A stretch of 13,794 nucleotides of DNA from CAYZXK01 sp964482395 (lineage in GTDB: Bacteria; Planctomycetota; Phycisphaerae; UBA1845; Fen-1342): assembly GCA_964482395.1 (NCBI GenBank), contig CAYZXK010000062.1, forward strand, positions 1-13,794, given 5' to 3'. Position numbers and translations under genes: made by a program. The first letter of the stretch is position 1, and every line of letters begins with the position of its first letter. The notes below the pieces were generated by a model that was not told the DNA's origin, made no database searches, and saw nothing but the letters and a program-made list of their open reading frames with translations. Below are positions 1 to 5,744 of the stretch, one piece after another.

Positions 1-1
1 C

Positions 2-934
2 CAGCTCGCGGCCCGCCTCATGCAATCAGCTATGGTGCTCGGCGCGGTTGGCTTCGCTAATGCCCAGTCGACTCAGGAGTCGTGCCCCGCCGTACCACCG
101 GCCGAAAGCCGGGCGGGGAAGCTGGATGTCCCGAAGTTGGACGATCTGGCTGACCAGCTTGTGAAGGCGTATCAAGCCCTGGAGTGCATGTCCTTCGAAG
201 TATCCGTGACGCAGGAGGGCGTAAAGGATGATGGCGAGTTTGTTCCTCTGAAGGAGGCGGCGTGGGCGCGGGTCTACATGTGCGGTCCCAAACTGCGGCT
301 GCAAGTGTTCCGGCGGGAAGGCGGGGAGCATCTTCTCGATTTCATCGACGACGGGAAGAAGCTGACCGAGGTCACGGCCCGAGAGAGGGTCGAGACCCCA
401 CTGCCGGCGCCGGATCGGGGTCGCAGCCTCTACTTGGACGAGAGCGTGGACTTCGATGGGTGCCGCGTGGGGCATCTGCTACAGAGCTGGCTTGCGCCGC
501 GCGCCGCCGGCGAAAACACCGTGTTCTGGGCGGCCAGGCACATCCGCACCGGGAAGTACCTGGGAATTGAGGAAGTCGAGGGAAAACGCTGTCACGCGGT
601 TCGGTTTCGGGTCGGGGCGCCGGGGCCGGAGTCCGTGGTCACCGACTTTACCCTCTACCTGGACATCGATAACTGCTGGATGCGTAAACGCGTCGCCTCG
701 CAGCGTGTGTTTGACAGGTCCGGCGACATCTTCCAGATAGTGCGACGCTCGGCCGTATACCGTAACATCAGCCTCGACCACGTGCCGGAAGACATCTTCG
801 TGCCTCCAGAGCTGTTGGTCCCCCAGGGCGGAACCACTACTCGTCCGCAGCACATCGCCCGAGTGCGAAGCAGCGTCCCGACAACCAGCCCGGCTGACGG
901 CAGGCCGGGAGAGGACTCCCAGCCGCCTCGATGA
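2..934 (+). CDS. Secreted hypothetical protein, 5' end outside window
   Basis: I do not recognise a named family with certainty. The frame is open to the left edge. The first ATG in the window is at 20, but it would leave a signal peptide with no positive n-region. The upstream codons (QLAARL) supply an arginine, so the true start probably lies before the window. A hydrophobic stretch (about SAMVLGAVGFANA) ending in ANA followed by QS fits a signal peptidase I site, so the product is likely exported. The mature part runs from a helix-like 'LADQLVKAYQALECMSFEVSVTQEG' into alternating hydrophobic strands. This resembles LolA-like or outer-membrane-lipoprotein-sorting beta proteins common in planctomycetes, but that is a weak inference. 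The last 35 or so residues are Pro/Thr/Ser/Arg-rich and look disordered. It lies 50 bases upstream of a second small secreted protein on the same strand. Confidence 0.7.
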   Translation, partial: QLAARLMQSAMVLGAVGFANAQSTQESCPAVPPAESRAGKLDVPKLDDLADQLVKAYQALECMSFEVSVTQEGVKDDGEFVPLKEAAWARVYMCGPKLRLQVFRREGGEHLLDFIDDGKKLTEVTARERVETPLPAPDRGRSLYLDESVDFDGCRVGHLLQSWLAPRAAGENTVFWAARHIRTGKYLGIEEVEGKRCHAVRFRVGAPGPESVVTDFTLYLDIDNCWMRKRVASQRVFDRSGDIFQIVRRSAVYRNISLDHVPEDIFVPPELLVPQGGTTTRPQHIARVRSSVPTTSPADGRPGEDSQPPR

Positions 935-972
935 GGCAAGGCTGGGGCTAGACATAGGCCGCAGCACCAAAA

Positions 973-978
973 AGGAGG
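973..978 (+). promoter_or_regulatory. Strong Shine-Dalgarno AGGAGG serving two candidate starts
   Basis: A perfect AGGAGG lies 7 bases before an ATG at 986 and 9 bases before the GTG at 988. The ATG opens a 21-codon frame ending at 1051. The GTG opens the long frame. Both spacings are usable, so the site alone does not decide the start. Confidence 0.6.
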
Positions 979-987
979 ACCAGACAT

Positions 988-1533
988 GTGGCGATCTGTC
1001 TGCTCGTGTTGTTTTCCCTTCCTTCTGGCGAGTTTAGCTGTTGGGGGTTAGCTCATACTCTAGAGAAAGACGGCGTGTCCGTCGAGTGGACATCCGCACG
1101 GGGTCAGGACCTCGGCACGCCGATCCATACGTGGCAGATTCGTCAGGGTGAATCTACCACTGTCGTTGTCGGCACGCTCGACTTCGCCGATCCGCTTGCG
1201 CCGACCTGGAACGGGACGGTCGACAGCCAGCCTTCGTCAGGCGACCTGTTGCTTTTCGAACAGGATGACGCGACCGTCGGGCTGGTGCTTCTTGACCGAA
1301 ACGGCGCCACGCTGGTCTACTTCGATGCACCGGAGAAGGTTGCGGAGGCCATGCTGCCCGGACTCGATGGCAGCGCGCCGGCGATGCCCGCCCTGAAGTG
1401 TGTGTGCTGGCCGCCTCGTACTGGAAACGGATCGTGCTCGACCGACGACTGCGACAAGAGCGAAAGCTGCAACTCTCTGGGGTCAACTTGCATGTACCGC
1501 CAGATGGTGGTGCCGGTTGTCGTTTGCGAGTAG
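988..1533 (+). CDS. Small cysteine-rich secreted protein, probably frameshifted in its signal peptide
   Basis: No family recognised. Read from GTG 988 the protein is 181 aa with a hydrophobic N-terminus (AICLLVLFSLPSG) but no positive n-region. Read from ATG 986, in the overlapping frame, it starts MWRSVCSCCFPFLLASLAVGG, a better signal peptide, but stops at 1049-1051. That stop follows a run of five G (1043-1047); one extra G would join this peptide to the long frame at LAHTLEKDG. The body (about residues 25-135) looks like a beta-rich domain. The C-terminal 45 residues hold seven cysteines (CVC, SC, DC, SC, TC and a final VCE), suggesting disulfides outside the cytoplasm. It is preceded by AGGAGG. 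The function is unknown. Either the start is GTG or the signal peptide is broken by a one-base deletion or sequencing error. Confidence 0.6.
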   Translation: MAICLLVLFSLPSGEFSCWGLAHTLEKDGVSVEWTSARGQDLGTPIHTWQIRQGESTTVVVGTLDFADPLAPTWNGTVDSQPSSGDLLLFEQDDATVGLVLLDRNGATLVYFDAPEKVAEAMLPGLDGSAPAMPALKCVCWPPRTGNGSCSTDDCDKSESCNSLGSTCMYRQMVVPVVVCE

Positions 1534-1695
1534 GCCCATACAACCAAGGTTGCGCCACGGCCGCAGTTGCCGAGGTCTGCCGGCCGAGGCTGAGCCTTGC
1601 GGCGTCAGAGACTTCGTCAACGCAGTCGGTACGGCGGGCCTGGCGCCCCGTTGCCCTGGGGCAGCGACGATCGCCCTGCTCCTGAGCGGTGCTGG

Positions 1696-1711
1696 GTGGC
1701 TGAAAAGCCAC
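1696..1711. terminator. GAAA-tetraloop hairpin between convergent genes
   Basis: GTGGCT-GAAA-AGCCAC is a perfect 6-bp stem closed by a GNRA tetraloop. It lies between the stop of the + strand cysteine-rich gene (1533) and the stop of the - strand gene (1738). There is no T-run on either side, so it is not a classical intrinsic terminator. A role in ending transcription or protecting 3' ends is inferred from position only. The rest of 1534-1737 shows no credible gene. Confidence 0.4.
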
Positions 1712-1737
1712 TGCTGGCAGTAGCGGGCCACCGCGGG

Positions 1738-2427
1738 CTAGTCAGTCGTCCGTGACCGCGGCGCTTGGCCGGACGCCTCGGGCTCGATTGCCTCGATGCG
1801 GGCCTCGATTCGCTTCTTCAAATCCGGATTGGCCAGGATTTCCGCCACGCGTTCGGCCAAAGCTTGGATATACGCCGTTGCCAAATCTCGTTCCTGCTCG
1901 GTCGTCCGCTCCATGAGAATGGCCAGCAGCTCCGACTGGCTGGGGACGCCGGAGCCGAGGGCCGCCCGATCGACCTGCACCTGGCTGAGCAGCTTGGAGA
2001 GCCGGTTATAGGCGACGATGCGCTCATCGAGATACTGCTGCCGCAGCGTCGCTTCGAGGGCGTGATATGCCCGCACGTCATCCATGACGATCGGCTTGAA
2101 CGCGTCGAACAGGTGTTCCCGAAACGCCTTCTGCTCCTCCGGGCTGGAGACCCGATACTCGGCCGCGAATCGCTCCCGGAATCGCCCATCCTGGATGAGT
2201 CGGCCGATCTGCTGTCCCAGGAAGGCTTCCCGCTCGGCCCGGTTCAGCCGTGGCAACCCCCGCTGGTGCATGATGAACTGGGCCACCTGGTCGGCCGGGG
2301 TGTTGCCACCCGGGACCGGCGGTGTCAGCAGCCGCGTAATCAGCAGCCACAGCCCGGCCAAGGCGGCTGGCGGGATCAGGCAGGCCAGCAGCAGCGAGGT
2401 TCGTGGCCGTCGGTAGAATATCCGCAT
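1738..2427 (-). CDS. Membrane-anchored hypothetical protein with coiled-coil-like cytoplasmic or periplasmic part
   Basis: The family is not recognised. From ATG 2427 the product is 229 aa. It has a basic N-terminus (MRIFYRRPRT), one membrane helix at about residues 11-34 and then a proline/glycine linker. The rest is a long, charged, mainly helical region rich in Arg, Glu, Gln and Leu (for example LNRAEREAFLGQQIGRLIQDGRFRERFAAEYR). This topology suits a bitopic membrane protein or an uncleaved signal anchor. The frame stays open a further 236 codons upstream. That extension crosses a complete gene on the other strand and is Arg/Pro/Ser-rich without family features, so ATG 2427 before the membrane helix is preferred. 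No good Shine-Dalgarno is seen. The gene is divergent from the LigD-like gene and convergent with the cysteine-rich gene. Confidence 0.75.
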   Translation of the reverse strand: MRIFYRRPRTSLLLACLIPPAALAGLWLLITRLLTPPVPGGNTPADQVAQFIMHQRGLPRLNRAEREAFLGQQIGRLIQDGRFRERFAAEYRVSSPEEQKAFREHLFDAFKPIVMDDVRAYHALEATLRQQYLDERIVAYNRLSKLLSQVQVDRAALGSGVPSQSELLAILMERTTEQERDLATAYIQALAERVAEILANPDLKKRIEARIEAIEPEASGQAPRSRTTD

Positions 2428-2485
2428 GCAGGCTCGGTGCCCCCGTACTCCCGGCGCAAACAGCCGGGGTCGGGACTCGGGAGCG

Positions 2486-2530
2486 GCGGGCTTCAGCCCG
2501 CGGAACCGCGCCACGCCGCTTGACGCGGCG
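2486..2530. repeat. Two tandem GC-rich hairpins (REP-like)
   Basis: Two perfect 6-bp stems lie 12 bases apart. GCGGGC-TTCA-GCCCGC spans 2486-2501 and CGCCGC-TTGAC-GCGGCG spans 2514-2530. They sit in the divergent gap 2428-2613. The first motif resembles short 'GCGGGCTTCAGCCCGC' palindromes that recur between genes in planctomycete genomes; this is from memory and cannot be tested within one window. Confidence 0.45.
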
Positions 2531-2560
2531 AGGCAATCCCCGGAGCTGCCCCTCAAGCTC

Positions 2561-2580
2561 CCAGCTACCAGGGTAGCCGG
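2561..2580. promoter_or_regulatory. Imperfect dyad, candidate operator in a divergent intergenic region
   Basis: CC-a-GCTAC-CAGG-GTAGC-c-GG is a 20-base dyad with one mismatched pair. It lies 34 bases before the start of the LigD-like gene and about 134 bases upstream of the divergent membrane protein gene. Its symmetry and position suit a regulator binding site. The core could equally form a small hairpin in RNA. I could not assign a -35/-10 pair with confidence. Confidence 0.25.
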
Positions 2581-2613
2581 TTGTCCAAACCGGGTACAGC
2601 GTGTCCGAACGCC

Positions 2614-2985
2614 ATGTTCGTCCTGCTTGAGCATCGGGTAAGCAGCTCGCCGGGAGCGGAGCCCCATTGGGACCTTTTGGTTGAGGTTCCTGCTCGTGAG
2701 GGTTTGCCTACCTGGCGACTGGCTCGCAACCCGGTCGAGGTCGGCGGCCAGATCCCTGCCCAGCGCCTTCCGGATCATCGCCGCCTGTACCTCGATTACG
2801 AGGGCGAGATTGCCGGCGGACGTGGGAGCGTGCGGCGGGTCGACCGCGGACCGGCCAGCGTCTTGTGCTTCGAGGGCGACCGTTTGCTCGTCGCCCTGGA
2901 TGGCCGGCACCTTCACGGCCGTTTCGAAATCGCGGCCGAGCCGGCGGGACAAATGGTCTTCCGGCCCGCGACCGAGTCGGAATAA
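2614..2985 (+). CDS. Stand-alone LigD 3'-phosphoesterase-like protein
   Basis: The 123-aa product matches the pattern of the LigD N-terminal 3'-phosphoesterase (PE) domain, which in Pseudomonas LigD trims 3'-ribonucleotides and phosphates during end joining. The aligned blocks are FVLLEH, PHWDLLVE, TWRLARNP and RLPDHRRLYLDYEGEIAGGRGSVRRVDRG, equivalent to HxDxRLE, the SW block and DHPxxYxxFEGxIPxGxYGxGxVxxWDxG. Residues equivalent to the known metal and phosphate ligands are His7, His18, Asp20, His55 and Tyr59. The position of the phosphate-binding arginine (Arg52 in Pseudomonas LigD) is Leu22. No ligase or polymerase domain is attached and no Ku gene is nearby. ATG 2614 is chosen because FVLLEH is the start of the domain; a TTG at 2581 would add 11 unsupported residues. 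Activity and biological role are unproven. Confidence 0.75.
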   Translation: MFVLLEHRVSSSPGAEPHWDLLVEVPAREGLPTWRLARNPVEVGGQIPAQRLPDHRRLYLDYEGEIAGGRGSVRRVDRGPASVLCFEGDRLLVALDGRHLHGRFEIAAEPAGQMVFRPATESE

Positions 2986-3133
2986 CCCGCTGGCGGCACC
3001 GCCGAGCAGAGGGCTGCCCGGGACTCGACTGGTACGGCGCGGACCCAGTAAACTTCGCTCGTCCGTGAGCGCGGTTGGCCGAGCTGGGCAGCCGGTACCG
3101 GGCCCACAAGCGGACACTTCGGGAGCGGTAAAC

Positions 3134-4345
3134 ATGTGGTCATTAGTGAGCTTCTACTTGCCGTGCAGCGTTTTGCTTTGGACTGCCGATCCGAACGACG
3201 TAGAGGGCGATAATTGCCCTACGCCGATTGTGGTCACCCTGCCGGCCGACCTGCCCTATTCGGACACCAATACGACTTGCGGCCGGGGAAATGACTATTC
3301 CGACACTTGCCTGGGCCTGTACGACCAAGGCCAGGAGGTGGTCTACCAACTGGTGGTCTCGGCCGCGGTGGACGTTCAGATCGTTATGGACCCGTACGGG
3401 ATGGGTTGGACCGGGCTGGCCTTGGATGAGAGCTGTCCGCCAGGCCAGACCGGCTGTTTGGCCACTTATGTCAGTGAGGGGGCCGAGCCGCGGGTCTTGG
3501 GTTGTCGGCGGCTGTCGCCCGGCTTCTACACCTTGCTGGTCGATTGCCTGCCCACCGGATATGGCGACTGCATCGCGTACTTCACTCTGAGCATCACGGC
3601 CTGCGACCAGCCGATGGGGGCCTGCTGCCTTCAGGAGGAATGCGTTGGCACGGTCATGGAGTCGGAGTGTTCAGGCGCCGGGGGGACCTGGTACGAGGGC
3701 TTCGACTGTGCGAGGTTCGCTTGTCCAGTGCAGATCAGCAGCCTGCCGGAGAGCTGCTATAGTGCTTATCAGATCGAGCAGCTTCCGTTCTCGGCCCAAT
3801 TCTCCAACTTCTTTGCCACAGCGGATGGCCAGCCCGGAAGCTGCAACGCCCCCGGCCCGACGGCGATGCGGAACGACGTCTGGTTCGCTTATACGCCTTC
3901 CCAGGATGGCGTGCTGACCATCGAAGCCGTGTACCACTACTACGATGGACTCACGGTGGTTTATGCCGGAGCGGCTTGCGACCAGCTCAACGAACTCTCT
4001 TGCCTGAACTCAGGGGGCTGGGCCGAGGCTGATCGGGACGCGGTTTCGTTGAATGTTTCGGCGGGTTCCACCTGCTGGGTGCAGTTGGGCGATTTTGGGG
4101 CCAGCCCCGGGGGCGGCAATACGCTGTTGGCTTTGTCCTGGGGACCGGCCCCGCTCACCGGAGATATGAACTGCGACGGAAACCTGAGCTTCGCGGATAT
4201 CAACCCCTTCGTTTTGGCCATGGTCAACCAATCGCTTTGGAAGGCGAGCTACCCCGGTTGCCCGATCCTCAATGGAGACATCAACGGCGACGGGACGTTC
4301 GGTTTCCAGGATGTCAACCCCTTCGTGACTTTGTTCCAGCACTGA
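3134..4345 (+). CDS. Secreted two-domain beta protein with C-terminal dockerin-like EF-hand pair
   Basis: The 403-aa product starts with a short hydrophobic leader (MWSLVSFYLPCSVLLWTADP), after a good GGGAG ribosome site 8 bases upstream. Residues about 25-157 and 200-337 look like two related beta-sandwich modules of the pre-peptidase C-terminal kind (compare QEVVYQLVVSAAVDVQIVMD with NDVWFAYTPSQDGVLTIE). They are separated by a cysteine cluster at about 161-197 (GACCLQEEC ... ESECSGAGGTWYEGFDC). The last 60 residues carry two calcium-loop repeats, DMNCDGNLSFADINPFV (from 344) and DINGDGTFGFQDVNPFV (from 382), the dockerin type I pattern frequent in planctomycete extracellular proteins. About 20 cysteines imply disulfides. 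No catalytic domain is visible, so an adhesive or structural surface role is inferred. The open frame extends upstream to 2681 across the LigD-like gene, but that part is a shadow. The stop TGA is followed directly by TAG. Confidence 0.85.
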   Translation: MWSLVSFYLPCSVLLWTADPNDVEGDNCPTPIVVTLPADLPYSDTNTTCGRGNDYSDTCLGLYDQGQEVVYQLVVSAAVDVQIVMDPYGMGWTGLALDESCPPGQTGCLATYVSEGAEPRVLGCRRLSPGFYTLLVDCLPTGYGDCIAYFTLSITACDQPMGACCLQEECVGTVMESECSGAGGTWYEGFDCARFACPVQISSLPESCYSAYQIEQLPFSAQFSNFFATADGQPGSCNAPGPTAMRNDVWFAYTPSQDGVLTIEAVYHYYDGLTVVYAGAACDQLNELSCLNSGGWAEADRDAVSLNVSAGSTCWVQLGDFGASPGGGNTLLALSWGPAPLTGDMNCDGNLSFADINPFVLAMVNQSLWKASYPGCPILNGDINGDGTFGFQDVNPFVTLFQH

Positions 4346-4352
4346 TAGGACC

Positions 4353-4371
4353 GGTCGGGTGCGCCGCGACC
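4353..4371. terminator. Hairpin between convergent stops, possible bidirectional terminator
   Basis: GGTCG pairs with CGACC, with two more G-C pairs possible around a bulged G. It lies 7 bases after the stop of the dockerin-bearing gene and 32 bases beyond the stop of the convergent small membrane protein gene. No T-run follows, so termination is inferred from placement only. Confidence 0.3.
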
Positions 4372-4403
4372 ACGACTGGCGTTGCCGAGCTGGCCGGTAC
4401 CGA

Positions 4404-4751
4404 TCAGTGTCCCTCCCGGGCCATGGTGAACGCGGTCAGGGCTGCCAGTTGCAGGACGCCGGCGAAGGCCAGTTTCACCAGCCGTTCGGCGTGCCAGGCC
4501 TGGTAGACCCAGTCCAGCAGGGCCAACAAGACCAGAAAGACCGCCAGCAACTGGAACATGGCGCCCAGAAGCTGGGCCAGGGAGAAACGGCGATGCATTC
4601 GCAGGCGGTCGGCCGCCTCCAGCCGGCCGCGGATTTCATCTAGCTGCCGCTCGATGCGAATCAGCACCTCCACCGGGTCCCCGACCGGCTCGCCGGGCGG
4701 GGGTGAGGCGGGGTGGGGCTCAGTCGCCGGCTCACGCGGGTTGGGGTTCAT
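4404..4751 (-). CDS. Small membrane protein with coiled-coil segment and two membrane helices
   Basis: The family is not recognised. The 115-aa protein has a Pro/Glu-rich N-terminus (to about residue 25). An amphipathic helix follows (VEVLIRIERQLDEIRGRLEAADRLRM) that could form a coiled coil. Two hydrophobic helices come next, about 57-85 (LAQLLGAMFQLLAVFLVLLALLDWVY) and 92-112 (LVKLAFAGVLQLAALTAFTM). Both ends are probably on the cytoplasmic side. ATG 4751 has GAGGA 7 bases upstream, and that site overlaps the stop of the preceding gene (9-base gap). The gene therefore looks translationally coupled as the last member of the lpxK group. A role with envelope enzymes is inferred only from this position. 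Confidence 0.75.
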   Translation of the reverse strand: MNPNPREPATEPHPASPPPGEPVGDPVEVLIRIERQLDEIRGRLEAADRLRMHRRFSLAQLLGAMFQLLAVFLVLLALLDWVYQAWHAERLVKLAFAGVLQLAALTAFTMAREGH

Positions 4752-4760
4752 GCTCGGTCC

Positions 4761-5744
4761 TCAGGTGCCCCAGGCTTCGATGATCGCCTGTCGCAGCAGC
4801 GGCAGCAGGATCTCATGCTGCCCGAGCAGTTGGTGTCCGTGCCCGGGCTGGACGGGTCGGGTAATGACGTTCTGCGTCGGGCGGTAATGTTGCAGCATGT
4901 CCAGGTTGGCGGTGTGCATTCCCTCGAGGCTGTGGCCCAGGTTGCGGGCCACCGACACCGCCTTCAGAAATACTTCCGGCAGGATGACTGCCGAGCCGCA
5001 GTTCAGCCATACCCCGCCAGGCTGCCCGCACCCACTTGCTCCCAGCTCGGCGACCACCGCGCAGATCGTCCGGAAATCGGCCAAGCTGGCCGCGCCGATC
5101 GCGGCTCCGTCGGCCTGCGGGTCGGCGTGCACCGTGTCCGTGCCGATCGCGACATGCACAGTAGCCGGAATCCGTGCCCGGTAGGCGGCCGCGAACAGGC
5201 TCAATCGCTTGTGCGGCGCCTGGCTTTCCTCAAGCAGCTTTCCCAGCGCTCGACCCAGGCCGCCTTGCCCAGCCCCCAGACGCGCCGCCTGGTTCATCCG
5301 CTGACAGGTCTCATAAACCATCCCGAAGCTGCCGTCTCGAATGGTCTCGGCCACATCCTCGCTGGTCATTCCCGTCTCGGCCAGCTCCAGATCATGGATC
5401 GCACCGGCCCCGTTCGTGGCGATAGCGGTGATGATGCCGCGCTCGATCAGGTCGATGACCAGCGGGGAGCAGCCGGTCTTGATGACGTGCCCCCCGAAGG
5501 CCAGGACCACCGGTCGGCCCCCGCGGCGGGCGGCCACGATCGCGGCCACGATCTGCCGGAGCTGGCCCGCTCCCAGCACGTCAGGCAACGATTCCAGCCA
5601 TTGCCGAAACAGGCAGCCGGCCGGCGTCGGCTTGCCCAGAGCCGCCAGCGTGACCTTATGCCGCCGCCGCTGTCGAGACTTCATCCGGACCCTGGACCAG
5701 TCGAGTCCCGCCGGGCCCAGGTCTGTTTGCTCGGCGTCGCTCAA
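4761..5744 (-). CDS. Conserved protein, possibly deoxyhypusine synthase-like, coupled to lpxK
   Basis: The 327-aa protein belongs to a conserved bacterial family that I recall from planctomycetes and deltaproteobacteria but whose reaction I do not know. A distant relation to deoxyhypusine synthase (NAD-binding Rossmann type) is possible. Conserved-looking blocks are LDWSRVR (14-20), GGHVIKTGCSPLVIDLIERG (84-103), NGAGAIHDLELA (111-122), TSEDVAETIRDGSFGM (127-142), TVHVAIGTDTVHADPQADGAAIG (195-217) and LNCGSAVILPEVFLKAVSVARNLGH (247-271). TTG at 5744 is preferred because it includes the LDWSRVR block, overlaps the lpxK stop as TTGA, and has GGAG and AAGGA just upstream. An ATG at 5684 would give 307 aa and lose that block. 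There is no membrane segment, so it is presumably cytoplasmic. Coupling to lpxK suggests co-expression, not a proven link to lipid A. Confidence 0.75.
   Translation of the reverse strand: MSDAEQTDLGPAGLDWSRVRMKSRQRRRHKVTLAALGKPTPAGCLFRQWLESLPDVLGAGQLRQIVAAIVAARRGGRPVVLAFGGHVIKTGCSPLVIDLIERGIITAIATNGAGAIHDLELAETGMTSEDVAETIRDGSFGMVYETCQRMNQAARLGAGQGGLGRALGKLLEESQAPHKRLSLFAAAYRARIPATVHVAIGTDTVHADPQADGAAIGAASLADFRTICAVVAELGASGCGQPGGVWLNCGSAVILPEVFLKAVSVARNLGHSLEGMHTANLDMLQHYRPTQNVITRPVQPGHGHQLLGQHEILLPLLRQAIIEAWGT

Noticed and set aside
986..1051. The 21-codon ATG frame as a genuine leader peptide for attenuation
   Set aside because: It lacks a codon run for one amino acid and shows no alternative stem-loops; a frameshifted signal peptide explains it better.
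1400..1723. A + strand frame ending in a hydrophobic stretch (ATIALLLSGAGWLK), considered as a C-terminal sorting tail
   Set aside because: Its first half overlaps the cysteine-rich gene in another frame, there is no ribosome site, and the tail lacks a clear sorting motif.
2681..3133. Upstream extension of the dockerin-bearing protein
   Set aside because: It overlaps the LigD-like gene in another frame and has no family features. ATG 3134 has a good ribosome site and begins a hydrophobic leader.
2428..3135. Upstream extension of the 229-aa membrane protein to 465 aa
   Set aside because: The added 236 residues are Arg/Pro/Ser-rich, cross the whole LigD-like gene on the other strand, and would bury the membrane anchor in the middle. 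ATG 2427 gives a normal signal-anchor start.
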